A DNA stretch of 64,000 nt. It comes from Phocoena phocoena. Its lineage: Eukaryota > Chordata > Mammalia > Artiodactyla > Phocoenidae. The stretch is taken from contig NC_089226.1 of assembly GCF_963924675.1 (NCBI RefSeq), positions 53,027,124 through 53,091,123 of the forward strand, in the 5' to 3' direction. Position numbers and translations under genes: made by a program. Below, piece after piece: positions 44,448 through 55,324 of this stretch (positions are counted from its first letter, which is position 1; each line of letters begins with the position of its first letter). The notes beneath the pieces are model-generated. The model searched no databases. It was given only the letters and a program-made list of their open reading frames with translations, and had not been told where the DNA came from.

Positions 44448-44905
44448 ATTTCCTGTTGTTGCTATAACAAATTACTACAACCTGGTGACTTAAAATGACA
44501 CAAATTTATTCCACTACAGTTCTGGAGGCCAGAAGTCTGAAGTGAGTCTTACAGGGCTCAAATCAGAGTGTAGACAGGGGTTCCTCCTGGAGCCTCCAGG
44601 AAAGAACGTGTTCCTTGCCTATTTCAGCTTCTAGAAGCTACCAGTATTCCTTGGGTTGTGGCCTCATAAGTGCAATCTCTGCTTTCACCATCGCATCTCT
44701 TCTCTGATCTTGGTTCTTCCTGCCTCCCTCTTAGAAGGACCTTTGCGGTTACCCTGGGCCCATACAGAATACAGGATAATGTCTGTATCTCAAAACGCTT
44801 AATGCAGTCATAGCCACAGAATGCCTTCTGCTGTGTGAAGGAATCCATCCACAGCTTCTGGGGATAAGGGCATGGACATAGTGTGAGGATATTATTTAGT
44901 GTACA
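44448..44905 (-). mobile_element. MaLR-type solo LTR (MLT1-like), antisense
   Basis: Antisense order of the same LTR class as at 20.4 kb: ATTCATTTCCTGTTGTTGCT, TAACAAATTACTACAACCTG, CAGTTCTGGAGGCCAGAAGT, TTCAGCTTCTAGAAGCTACC, CTCCCTCTTAGAAGGACCTT and TTCTGGGGATAAGGGCATGG. There are no internal viral genes. It sits between two L2-like pieces. Confidence 0.8.
44610..44675. repeat. 66-bp duplicated segment, copy A (in the LTR)
   Basis: This part of the antisense MaLR LTR recurs at 45935-46000 in the same orientation with 3 mismatches in 66 bases. The copies start GTTCCTTGCCTATTTCAGCT. Confidence 0.9.
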
Positions 44906-44929
44906 CGGTTGTCAATCCTCAAACACCAA

Positions 44930-44975
44930 TTGAGAAGTCTGGATTTCATTCTTAAGAGAGACATTTCAACCTCAC
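44930..44975 (-). mobile_element. L2 fragment beyond the LTR
   Basis: ATTGAGAAGTCTGGATTTCA and CTTAAG match the short antisense L2 segment that would follow the piece at 44240-44440. Confidence 0.4.
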
Positions 44976-45328
44976 GAGTAGCAATCAGCCTGTGAGTGAA
45001 AAGTTGGCCGGTGAATGCACACACGCCTCCATCGTGTGGGGAGGGACTGTGGTGGCTTCAAGGGCACACCGTGTGATCACTTACAGAGCCCCAAATTACC
45101 TCCAGCTGACAGTGGCTATTTGGGACTTTTGGTATAGTTGCATCATATTTTCTGATTTTTCGAATCTGGAAATATGGATCTTTACAGTCAACTTCCCAAT
45201 GTTTGTTCAGGTATTTCTTTGTTTAATTGTTAAACCAAAAACAATGCATTTCTGCAAGGTGGGTTTGGTCTGCTGGCCACAAACCCAAGGATTCTGATAT
45301 GAACAATGCACCCTTAAAGTTCTTTTGT
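44976..45328. other. No gene or repeat recognised
   Basis: Unassigned sequence lying between L2 remnants. The 101-codon frame has no recognised domain. Confidence 0.4.
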
Positions 45329-45372
45329 TTAACTTTTTATTTTATATTGGAGTACAGTTGATTAACAATCCC
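45329..45372 (-). mobile_element. L1 3' tip
   Basis: TTATATTGGAGTACAGTTGA plus TTAACAATCC is only the last 40 bases of an antisense L1 after a T-rich tail. Confidence 0.7.
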
Positions 45373-45374
45373 TA

Positions 45375-45690
45375 AATGTCTTAAGCAAGGAGGAGACAAG
45401 GTTTTAACTGTGTGTTAGGAAGCCCATTTGGAGGCACCGTGAGGATAGACTGAGAATGTCCAGTTAGGAGACTGTTTGAAGAATCCATATTCATGATGCC
45501 GAGCCTCTAAAGTATGCCAGTGATGCTAGAGATGGGGCTGAAAAGAAGGAGGGCGGGATATGAAAGGGATTGATAAGGTAGAATTAACAAGACTTAAGGG
45601 GCTGACTGAATGGAAGACAAAATGAAAAGATGGGTTGAAGATGACATCGGGGCTGTAAGCCCAGAAGACGGGCGACTTTGATTCCCCATT
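45375..45690 (-). mobile_element. L2 fragment
   Basis: GCAAGGAGGAGACAAGGTTT, CCAGTTAGGAGACTGTTTGA and GAAGATGACATCGGGGCTGT keep antisense L2 order. Confidence 0.7.
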
Positions 45691-45934
45691 TCCTTCTCTT
45701 TGGGGGTAGTGTGTTTGGGATCCTTTTCAGGAATAGCATTTGTATGATAGCAAAAATATGGGTGTCCAGGAAACCTAAATCCTGCCTTGTCCCTGCCACC
45801 CTTCACTATCTTGAGGTTCCTGGAATAAACAGATGTGTAAAGGCAAAAGAAGGCAAAACTCCACTTTAGTATCTTCTGAAGCTTTGGCCTCACAGAACAT
45901 AGTAAGCCAAGCCAGACCACACAGAGAGCTTTTT

Positions 45935-46000
45935 GTTCCTTGCCTATTTCAGCTTCTGGAAGCTACCAGTATTCCTTAGGTTGTGGCCTCATAAGTCCAA
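45935..46000. repeat. 66-bp duplicated segment, copy B (isolated)
   Basis: Matches copy A at 63 of 66 positions, but no LTR sequence continues on either side. It therefore looks like a small local duplication and not a second LTR. Confidence 0.9.
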
Positions 46001-46494
46001 CTAGTCTACTGGTCAAGGTTAAATAGCCTTGAAACTAAGCAGACCCTAAACCTATTCTGTTTTCATGCGATGTGTAGACCCAATTATCTGTATAACCAGA
46101 GTGAGAGACTAAAAGGCCACATCTACCAGCATTTGAGAAAAAAAGAAAGCAAAGGAGAATAAGGTATTCGTAACATAGTCCAGGGATCCTTTTATCACTT
46201 TAGTGATATGCAAGACTCAGCCTTTAGCCATATACCTGGGAGGGACCAGGACAAGGGAGAAAGGGGTTGAGAAAAAAGAGTACAGTCCATAGCTGTGCTA
46301 CAACCGTTACCACTAACACCTTGAGAGGACCCCTGCAACAACTGTTGACCAAGTCCAGCGTTCTGGGTGCCAGAGGAACTTGGCAAACCTATTGAAGATC
46401 CTCCCTCCGTAGGGTAGAGAAAGAAGTCAGGGCAAGGACAGAGAGACCAGAGGAGCTTTAAAGTGCACCCCAGAGACGGTATTTCTTATCTGTC
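46001..46494. other. No gene or repeat recognised
   Basis: Unassigned sequence. Confidence 0.4.
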
Positions 46495-46860
46495 AAACAC
46501 TGGGAAACCAAGAGGGATAAGGTTCTCTGCACTCAACAAGGTCAGCCTCATGGAGGAGTTTTACAACCGAGGCACAGGTAAAGTATAGCGGGAACATTCA
46601 ACAGTGCATTCTTCTGAGATATGCCAGTGCAGCTTTCACGTCTGGGTGGGATCTTGAAGGATCTGTTGGAATTCTCCAAGGTTCAGATGCCAGGCAGGTA
46701 GCACATGGTAGGCACGGAAGAATCAAAGAAAACATGGGGAATTTCTAGCAGAAGCTAAATGGTGACTGAAACTAGAACAGGATCTAGATCACAAAGGACT
46801 TGGGGTAGGTTGGAGCCCAGAGGCACTGGGAGGCACTGAAAGGGTATCACTCGCACATGG
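46495..46860 (-). mobile_element. L2 fragment
   Basis: TCAGCCTCATGGAGGAGTTT, GTGGGATCTTGAAGGATCTG, ATGCCAGGCAGGTAGCACAT and TCTAGATCACAAAGGACTTG follow antisense L2 order. Confidence 0.7.
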
Positions 46861-47639
46861 ATAGTTTAGAGAAATCACTCCAGAAGACTTTCACAAACCA
46901 TAGGGTCAGGTGCTTATTTTTGTCTTTCAGACTGAACTTATCTTTAGGTAAGCAATCCCCTCCCATGTCAGCTCTGGTTCTGGGGTTGATATGCAGGATG
47001 CCCAGGGGTTCTAAAAGGAATGTTGTAGCAGATGGCCAAATTTGGAGAGCCCTGTTCCTCATGAATGGCTCCGCGAGGCCATCTTGCAGAGGTAAGGTCA
47101 CAACAGTAAGGTCACAACCCTTTTTTGAGCCTTTCCACATGAGCTGGGCTGCAGGAGCCTTGTGTGACCCTGGAGGGAGGATGTGCCCTGTCCATGGGTG
47201 CCCCAGGCCTGGGATTGTCTAGCCTTTGAAAGACAGTGCTACAGAGTGGGAGGTGAAGAGGTTCTAAGAGCTTCTGGGGATGAACCTTCAGAATCTGCTG
47301 CATTGTTTGAACTTGGTCTTCAGAGCTCAGTCACAAAGAGCAGAATGTCCGGCAGCCCTCTCTCAGAGAAGCAGTGGGATGGTGCAAGAGCAATGAAAAA
47401 ATTATGAGGAAGGATCCACTTGCGTATTCTTTCAAAGTAAAGTTTGTCCTTGAAATGTATGTTATCTCCTCGTTTTATTTTGCTTCTGATCTACTTCAGA
47501 AGGGAGCAATTTAAACAAGTTTCATTTAACTAAGTAACAAAAGTGGGGGTGTGAAAAGCAAAGAGGAAGAAGAGGAGGAAAGGTAAAAGAAGAACTAGGG
47601 AGAGAGGGAAGGAAAAAGGAAACTAAAGAGAGCAAAGAG
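46861..47639. other. No gene or repeat recognised
   Basis: Overlapping frames up to 121 codons on both strands (46847-47407) lack recognisable domains. A purine-rich patch lies at 47560-47640. Confidence 0.4.
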
Positions 47640-47832
47640 CAACATTTATATGGCACTTGGCACTTTATGAAGTGCTTTTACAGATACTCCTTGATGTTTA
47701 CGTACTTGTAAGACAGAAACTTTTCATTTTACAGTCAGGGAAACTAAGGTCCAAAGAAGTTAAGTACTTAGCCAAGATTTCACAGCTAGTAAGTGACAGA
47801 TCCAGGAGTTAGATTCAGGTCTTTTTTCAGTC
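47640..47832 (-). mobile_element. MIR SINE
   Basis: Antisense MIR: TATATGGCACTTGGCACTTT, TTCATTTTACAGTCAGGGAA, CCAAGATTTCACAGCTAGTA, GAGTTAGATTCAGGTC. Confidence 0.85.
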
Positions 47833-47874
47833 ACCTCATATGCTCCTGGCACTTTTTTCGCTACTGAGTAGAAA

Positions 47875-48010
47875 AAGATAAAAGAGGCAGTGCCTGCTCA
47901 ACAAGAACTCCCTGGCAGCTGGGGACCAGAGAAGAAAACAGATCATTACTATGCAATAAGCACTAACAGCACAGTGTCTGCTAGGTAGTAGGTGCTTGAC
48001 GAATTCATGA
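47875..48010 (-). mobile_element. L2/MIR-type short fragments
   Basis: GAGGCAGTGCCTGCTCAACA resembles an antisense L2 3' UTR. AAGCACTAACAGCACAGTGT and TAGGTAGTAGGTGCTTGACG are a sense L2/MIR-type tail. The order is mixed. Confidence 0.4.
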
Positions 48011-48171
48011 TGAATTGCGGATAAGTGAAAGATAAATGAAAACATGGGGTTCTGTGGAAGGCCAGATAAAGGTGTGGTTTACTGCAGCCCCCTTTTACTT
48101 TCTCTTCTAAAATTCTAACTCCTAACATCGCCCTGCCTCCCACCCTCCTTCCCTTGACTCAAGGTCTGATT

Positions 48172-48362
48172 CTTATTGCAATATCTTATAATAACCTTTA
48201 ATGGAAAATAATCTGAAAAAATACATATATGTGTGTATATATAAATATACATACATATATATATATAAATATGCATATATATAACTGAATCATTTTGCTG
48301 TACACCTAAAACTAACACAATATTGTAAATCAACTGTACTTCAATTAAGGAAAAAAAAAAAA
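48172..48362 (+). mobile_element. L1 3' UTR with poly(A)
   Basis: Sense L1 terminus: AATGGAAAATAATCTGAAAA, an expanded ATAC/TATA stretch (48222-48284), TGTACACCTAAAACTAACAC, ATATTGTAAATCAACTGTAC and a poly(A) tail. Confidence 0.9.
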
Positions 48363-48639
48363 CATAGTATGTGACTCATTGGAAGGAAGGACCACCCACC
48401 TCTAGTCTCCTCCCAGCCTTGGGGGTCGAAATGGGCTCACACATGCTGGTGGTGCCAATATACCCAAGCCCTGCAACACCCAACTCTTGCTGGTCAACAT
48501 CAGGATGATAATCCTAAAATGTTTCCTGACCACGTGGTCATCCAGCTTCACAGCTCTGCCTGGAGACATTCACCAACTCCCCCAGGGATGAGCACGGAGT
48601 CCCTCTAGTGCCTTTTACTCTTGCACAGAAGTTAAGGGT

Positions 48640-48862
48640 ACAGCCTGGAATCTCAGCTCTGTCTCCTCTATCTGTTTAACTTTGGGCCAGTTACTTAAAC
48701 GTTTTGTATCTCAGTTTTATCATCTGTAAAATGCAGATATCATAGTACCTACAAATTCACTGCCAAACTGTTGAGAGGAAGGGATGAAGCAATACATACA
48801 AAGCTCTTAGCACTGCTGCCTGCAACGTAGTAAGATTTCAGTGGGTGTAGCTCTTATGGCTA
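48640..48862 (+). mobile_element. MIR SINE
   Basis: Sense MIR: CTGGAATCTCAGCTCTGTCT, GTATCTCAGTTTTATCATCT, AAATGCAGATATCATAGTAC, CTCTTAGCACTGCTGCCTGC. Confidence 0.85.
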
Positions 48863-49275
48863 TTTTTATCTGGTGTCATCCCCTCAGCCATTACTGCCAA
48901 TGCTGAGTCAGTACTGAAAGAGTGACCTAGCTCAGGGAGAATTTCTTGCCTTTCCCGGAGACAGCCCTGGGGTCACAATTGCCTCCCCCCTTTTTTTTAT
49001 GAGAGACTTAATTCTAGTCACTCTGGTGCCTGATAATTAGATCCGAACTTTTTTTTCATCCCTGCAGACCTGTCTTGATATTCCACAGTTCCTGATGCAG
49101 TAGGCAAGCTGGCGTCACTAAGGTTTCCTGACAAACAAAATAGGAATGGCCTAACACCCACCTAAAGCCAAAGTGGTGACCTTTCTTGCTTCTAAATTTT
49201 AAAGTCTCCCTTCTTAGGAAGTTTATAAATGAGAAAATTCCTCCTTTTCTTTTTAACAATAAACAAAGTTCTCTA
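48863..49275. other. No gene or repeat recognised
   Basis: Unassigned sequence between a MIR and the first twin-primed L1. Confidence 0.4.
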
Positions 49276-49457
49276 AGCCTGGATTCTTTTTTTTTAATTT
49301 ATTTTTTAATTGAAGTACAGTTGATTTACAATGTTGTGTTAATTTCTGCTATGCAGCAAAATGACTCAGTTACACACACACATACATTCTTTTTTATATT
49401 CTTTTCCATTACTGACTATATTCAATATCCTGGGATAAACCATCAGCCTGGATGCTT
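49276..49457 (-). mobile_element. Short L1 with 5' micro-inversion and TSD
   Basis: The TSD AGCCTGGATTCTT (49276-49288) matches AGCCTGGATGCTT (49445-49457) at 12 of 13 bases, and the right copy is followed by AAA. The insert starts with a T-rich tail and an antisense L1 3' UTR up to TTTTCCATT (49410). The next 33 bases (49411-49443) are reversed: their complement reads ATGGTTTATCCCAGGATATT, which is what should follow CCATT in the antisense L1. This is a 5' inversion as made by twin priming. Confidence 0.88.
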
Positions 49458-50061
49458 AAAATATACATTTCAGCAAATTTTAGTTTATAGACCCTATGTA
49501 CCAAGAACGAGTGATAAAAGACTAAAAAGATTTGAGATACCATCTTGATCATACAGTAGAGTTCTACATGTAGTTTTGTCTATTTCTGGAATTTCTATTC
49601 TATCCAATTGTTATATCCATCTATTAATGTGCTGATAGCACATCATTTTTTGTTTGTTTGTTTGTTTCCATTCTTTTTTTTTATCTTTATTGGAGTATAA
49701 TTGCTTTACAATGGTGTGTTGGTTTCTGCTTTATAACAAAGTGAACCAGTTATACATATACATATGTTCCCATATCTCTTCCCTCTTGCGTCTCCCTCCC
49801 TCCCACCCTCCCTATCCCACCCCTCCAGGTGGTCACAAAGCACCAAGCTGATCCCCCTGTGCTATGCGGCTGCTTCCCACTAGGTATCTACCTTACGTTT
49901 GGTAGCGTATATATGTCCATGCCACTCTCTCACTTTGTCACAGCTTACCCTTCCCCCTCCCCATATCCTCAAGTCCATTCTCTAGTAGGTCTGTGTCTTT
50001 ATTCCTGTCTTACTCTTAAGTTCTTCATGACATTTTTTTTCTTAAATTCCATATATATGTG

Positions 50062-50751
50062 TTAGCATACGGTATTTGTCTTTCTCTTTCTGACTTCACT
50101 CTGTATGACAGACTCTAGGTCTATCCACCTCATTACAAATAGCTCAATTTTGTTTCTTTTTATGGCTGAGTAAGATTCCATTGTATATATGTGCCACATC
50201 TTCTTTATCCATTCATCCGATGATGGACACTTAGGTTGTTTCCATCTCCTGGCTATTGTATATAGAGCTGCAATGAACATTTTGGTACATGACTCTTTTT
50301 GAATTATGGTTTTCTCAGGGTATATGCCCGGTAGTGGGATTGCTGGGTCATATGGTAGTTCTATCTGTAGTTTTTTAAGGAACCTCCATACTGTTCTCCA
50401 TAGTGGCTGTACCAATTCACATTCCCACCAGCAGTGCAAGAGTGTTCCCTTTTCTCCACACCCTCTCCAGCATTTATTGTTTCTAGATTTTTTGATGATG
50501 GCCATTCTGACTGGTGTGAGATGATATCTCATTGTAGTTTTGATTTGCATTTCTCTAATGATTAATGATGTTGAGCATTCTTTCATGTGTTTGTTGGCAG
50601 TCTGTATATCTTCTTTGGAGAAATGTCTATTTAGGTCTTCTGCCCATTTTTGGATTGGGTTGTTTGTTTTTTTCTGTATGGTACTGGCACAAAAACAGAA
50701 AGATAGATCAATGGAACAGGATAGAAAGCCCAGAGATAAACCCACGCACAT
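50062..50751 (-). pseudogene. L1 ORF2 C-terminal fragment (direct part)
   Basis: The L1-derived part of this 229-codon frame starts at about residue 27 ([18 protein letters not shown]) and covers the ORF2 C-terminus. It includes [35 protein letters not shown] and the end near ESVIQSEV. The first 26 or so residues come from reading across the inversion junction and are not L1 protein. Confidence 0.9.
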
Positions 50752-51207
50752 ATGGTCACCTTATCTTTGATAAAGGAGGCAGGAATGTACAGTGGAGAAG
50801 GGACAGCCTCTTCAATAAGTGGTGCTGGGAAAACTGGACAGGTACATGTAAAAGTATGAAATTAGATCACTTCCTAACACCATACACAAATAAGCTCAAA
50901 ATGGATTAAAGACCTAAATGTAAGGCCAGAAACTATCAAACTCTTAGAGGAAAACATAGGCAGAACACTCTGTGACATAAATCACAGCAAGATCCTTTTT
51001 GACCCACCTCCTAGAGAAATGGAAATAGAAACAAAACTAAACAAATGAGACCTAATGAAACTTCAAAGCTTTTTCACAGCAAAGGAAACCACAAACAAGA
51101 CCAAAAGACAACCCTCAGAATGGGAGAAAATATTTGAAAATGAAGCAACTGACAAAGGATTAATCTCCAAAATTTATAAGCAGCTCATACAGCTCAATAA
51201 CAAAAAA
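50676..51207 (+). pseudogene. L1 ORF2 fragment (inverted part)
   Basis: Sense ORF2 upstream of the C-terminal piece: [38 protein letters not shown], then across a frame break [17 protein letters not shown]. Stops and a frameshift near 50910-51055 make it non-coding. Confidence 0.9.
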
Positions 51208-51217
51208 GATAGCACAT

Positions 51218-51734
51218 GTTTTAATCTTAGACGCTTTATGTTTTATCAGGGCTAGTCACTGAATGGACTTGGGATAAATGGTATTGAGACAACTGGAGAG
51301 CCATTGAATAAAGATGAAAATATATCCAATTCTCACACCAAACACAAGAAAAAATTCCAAATGGGTTACATATCTAAATGTAAAACAATGAAATAAGTAT
51401 TAATAGAAAACACTAGTGAATAATCTACAATATATGACCTGGTTGTAAGGAAAAGTTCTATAAAAGTGATTCAAAATATGATGCAATAGACTGGTTATTT
51501 GAAAAAAAACGAAGATTAAATCATGCATGAATTAAGAAAAAGAAGATGAAAAGGACATGTTCTGAGCCCTCACAGTCCATTATAAGACCCTTCCTCTGGG
51601 GTGTAATTTCAACTGAAAGATTTACTAGTTTATATTGTGTTTATAATAAGATGTCTCGATTTTTTTGCGGGAAAAGAAAAAAATAATAAATTAATCAATG
51701 AGACATAACACAAAAGTGGTTTGAATCACTGGCT
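51218..51734. other. AT-rich unassigned DNA
   Basis: The part 51240-51420 could be a very decayed L1 ORF2 in sense (ACTTGGGATAAATGGTATTG, TATCTAAATGTAAAACAATG), but it is not secure. Confidence 0.35.
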
Positions 51735-51925
51735 TCTTAGTCAACTGGATCTAGGTTTAAATCCCTGCTCCAAAAATAACACATATTAACTTGGGCAAAT
51801 AGTCTTTTAATCCTCAGTTTCTTTATCTGTAATATGCAGTAATAATACCACCCACAGGATTGTTCTGAGGATTAAATGAGATAATATGCAACTTTAAGAC
51901 AGCTCAATAGGAACTAGATATATAA
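51735..51925 (+). mobile_element. MIR SINE
   Basis: Sense MIR: GGATCTAGGTTTAAATCCCT, AATCCTCAGTTTCTTTATCT, CACAGGATTGTTCTGAGGAT, TAAATGAGATAATATGCAAC. Confidence 0.85.
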
Positions 51926-52480
51926 TTATTATTGCAATTATAAACTCATAAATATAAACTTTAAACAAAAAAATTGCATTAAAAATCATAATAGAGTCGT
52001 ATGCTATATCCGTAGAAGAGGTTCAGAAATAAAGTTTTCGTGTTCTTTATTTAAACAATAGTTAGGACAAGGGCAAGTAGCTCCTGCTCTCTGCAAGTGA
52101 GGCAGAAGAATGTGATTTTGGGAAGTCCCAAAGATAGAAATGATGACAGATATTAGTTCAATTACCACTTTAACTGGGGGACACCTCAATAGACAGGAAA
52201 TACAGCTGGAAAAACATTGCTACTGTACTAGTTGGCTCTCCATCTATCAGTCATGGCTACATATTTTCTTAGGCCCTTGGGGCCAGAATAACACTTGGAA
52301 GAAATTTATTTTCTATTTTCTTACACAATAGAACATGTCCCACTTGGAGATAATCCACTGGCATCTGAGAAGGTGGTCTCCATCACTTCTGGAGATGCTC
52401 TGGGTTATATATGCAGATTGTATATATACATTCTTAGAAACTTAGACTCTCAGAATATAAAATAAAAATCTAATTATGCA
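51926..52480. other. No gene or repeat recognised
   Basis: Unassigned AT-rich DNA. Confidence 0.4.
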
Positions 52481-52484
52481 CAGA

Positions 52485-54600
52485 TAAGCTTTGAAAAAGC
52501 TTATTGAAGAATAATCAAAATATAATAAACTACACTTTTTTAAAGTGTACACTTCGATAAGTTTTAGCATGCATAAATACCCATGAAACCACCATTACAG
52601 TTCAGATAATGTACATACTCATCACTACAAAAGTTTCCTTGTGCCCCTTTCTAATTCTTCGCCCCTGCTTCTCCCTCCTATTTCTCCATCCCAGGAAACC
52701 ACTGATTTACTTTCAGACATTATTCAGTTTGTACTCTTTTTGTCTTTTTTCTTTCACTCAGCATAATTATTTTGAAATTCACCAAAGTTGATCCATGTAG
52801 CAATGGTTAATTTTCCATTAATGGTGAGTAGTATTCCATTGTACGGATATACCACAATTTGTTTATCCTTTGACTTGCTGATGGATATTTGGGTGCTTTT
52901 TGTTTGGGACTATTACAGATTAGTCTGTTATGAACATTAACGTATAACTCTTTGTATGGATTTATGCTCTCATGTCTCTTTCTTAAGTACCCTGGAGTAG
53001 AATGGCTGGCTCATATGATAGGGGTATATTTATTTATTTGGAACTGCCAGACTGTTTTCTAAAGTGTTGGTACCATTTTATATCATCACCAACCTTTGGT
53101 AGGGTCAGTCTTTTAAATTTTAGACATTCTAATATGTATAACCTTGTGGTTTTAATTTGCACTTCCCTAATGAATAATGATGTTGAGCATTTATTCCTGT
53201 CTTCATTTGCCATCCATATATCCTGTTTGGTGACAGGAATGTTAAAATATTTTGCCATTTTTTAAATGTTGGCTTGTTTGTTTACTTATCACTGAGTTTT
53301 GAGGGTTTTTTTCCATATATTCTGTATACAAGTCTTTTACCAAATATATACGATTGTAAATATTTTCTCCCAGTTTCATCTTCTCTTTTCCTTCACTTAA
53401 GAGTGTCTTTCAAATAGCAGAAGTTTTTAATAGTAATGAAGTCCAGTTTAGCATTTTTTTTCTTTTATGAATTGTGCTTTTGATGATTTAAGAACTCTTT
53501 ACCAAACCAAGGTCATAAAGATTCTTTTTCCTTTTAGAAATATAATCTAAATATAGTAAACTGTACATATTTGTTCCCAATAACTTTTTAGTGTTTTAAT
53601 GTTTTGCCTCTTAAATTTAGATCTGTGGTCCATTTGGAGATGTGTTTTATGTGATGTGAGGAATGGAACAAAGTTTAATTTTTTGCACATGGTTTTGCAC
53701 CATTTGTTGATGAAACTCTCTTCTCTCCACTTAATTCCTTTGCACTTCTGTCAAAATTCAATGGACCATATGTGTGTGAGTCAATTTCTGGATTATCTTC
53801 CAATTCGTTGATTTATTTGTATATCTTGATGCCAGTACCACACTGCATTCATTGTACTGATTTACATCGCTTTATAATAAGTCTTGAAATCGAGTAGTGG
53901 AACTCCTCCAACTGTGTTCTTTTTCAAATATCTTCTGGCTGTAATTGGTATTATGTATTTCTGTATAGATTTTATAATTACCTTGTCAATGTCTACAAAA
54001 GATTCTGTTGAGGTTTTGATTGGAATTATGTTTCATCTGTAGATCAATTTGGTAAGAATTGATAGCTTAACAACTGAGTTATCTAATCTATGAGCATAAT
54101 GTTGCCCTTCATTTATTTAGATCTTCTTCAACTTCTGCAATGTTTTATAGTTTTCATTATATAGGTTTTCACATATCCTTAAGCCTTTTATATTTTTGAT
54201 ACTTTTTGAAATAAAATATATTTCTTATTTTCAGTTGTCAATATACAGAAACAAAATTGACTTTTATATTGATAATGTATCCTTCAACTTTCACTAAATT
54301 CATTTCTTAGTTCTCATATCTTTTTATAGATTCCAACAGATATTCTACAGAGATGATCATGTCTTCTTCAAATAGGACAGTGTAACTATGTATTTTCAAA
54401 CCTGGATGCCTTTTAATATTTTTTACCTTATTGCATAGGCTAGAACCTCTATTACAATGTTGAATGGAAGTGGTGAGAGTAGGCATCTTTGTCTTGTTCC
54501 TGGTCATAGGGGGAAAGCATTTAGTCTTCACCATTAAGTATGAGGTAAACTTCGGTTTTATTTAGAAGTCTTCTGTCTGTTCGAGGAAGTTCCCTGGCTC
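52485..54600 (-). mobile_element. Old L1 fragment, about 2.1 kb
   Basis: Antisense L1 with its 3' end near 52490. Recognisable antisense blocks are GAGTAGTATTCCATTGTACG, ATGATGTTGAGCATTTATTC, AGTATTTTCTC-like sequence near 53355, and ACAATGTTGAATGGAAGTGG near 54455 (reverse transcriptase region; compare 34715). It is much more diverged than the 32.7-kb L1. Only scraps of ORF2 remain open, such as 53258-53034. Confidence 0.88.
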
Positions 54601-54939
54601 TGACTCTACAATTCGTTCCACTTACCATTCTTTAAATGATTCCAACTGCTAAGGCATATTCTCTTCCTTCTGAAGGCACCAACTTCTTAAAGTACACAGG
54701 ACAGTACCTGGAATATACAGAAATTTGTTGTGCCTCCATCTTTCTCAGGGAAATGAGTAGAGGGAGAAGAAGGTTGAAACTAACCCTAGAGTTACAAAAT
54801 CCCAGTTCCCAAAGAGATTAAACCTTTTTCTCTTTTTGTCTCCTCATATTCTGATCACATCCTCAACATTTCCCCCAGTCTCTTCCTCGCTAGCCCCACC
54901 CCTCAAAAACACATGTATCCAGTCCATCACTCTCAGGTC
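54601..54939. other. No gene or repeat recognised
   Basis: Unassigned sequence. Confidence 0.4.
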
Positions 54940-55320
54940 CTAGTATCAATATTTTACTTACTATCTCTCTCTCAGTTCCCTCCGCTTCCCTCTGCCCTTC
55001 TGCCACATCCCTTATTACAGGTGTCGTCGTCTCCTACCTGGATTGTGCAGCGGGCTTCTCACTGGTCTCCCTACTTTTTGCCTGCCTCCCTCCAGTCTTC
55101 CGTCCTGCAAAGTCAATAATATTTCAGGAAAGAAAACTTGACCTTGTCACTCCCCTGCTTCAACTTTCATTGGCTCCTCCTTAGAATAAAGCTCAGCATC
55201 TTCACTGTAGTTCTTAAGGTCACACCCGGTCCGCTTTCAGCCTCAGTGGAGAACCATTGCCTTTTCCAGTACTGTCTGCCTTGATGTGTACTTCTCTCAA
55301 TAGACCTGTCCTATCAACAG
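54940..55320 (+). mobile_element. L2 fragment
   Basis: Sense L2: CTACCTGGATTGTGCAGCGG, TTCTCACTGGTCTCCCTACT, CCTCCCTCCAGTCTTCCGTC, CTTTCATTGGCTCCTCCTTA and AATAAAGCTCAGCATCTTCA. Confidence 0.85.
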
Positions 55321-55324
55321 CTTA

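Larger units (their letters stand above)
49634..51217 (-). mobile_element. Twin-primed L1 with inverted 5' half and TSD
   Basis: The TSD GATAGCACAT lies at 49634-49643 and 51208-51217; the right copy continues GTTTTAA, a good L1 endonuclease site. The left part (to about 50673) is antisense L1: an (AAAC)n-type tail, the 3' UTR and the end of ORF2. From about 50676 to 51207 the sequence is sense L1 ORF2, starting TATGGTACTGGCACAAAAAC and ending CAGCTCAATAACAAAAAA. In an intact L1, that end directly precedes the A-rich point where the left part begins. Confidence 0.95.

Noticed and set aside
46847..47407. Cluster of overlapping frames up to 121 codons on both strands
   Set aside because: There is no recognised domain, and frames oppose each other over the same DNA. 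I could not support an exon.
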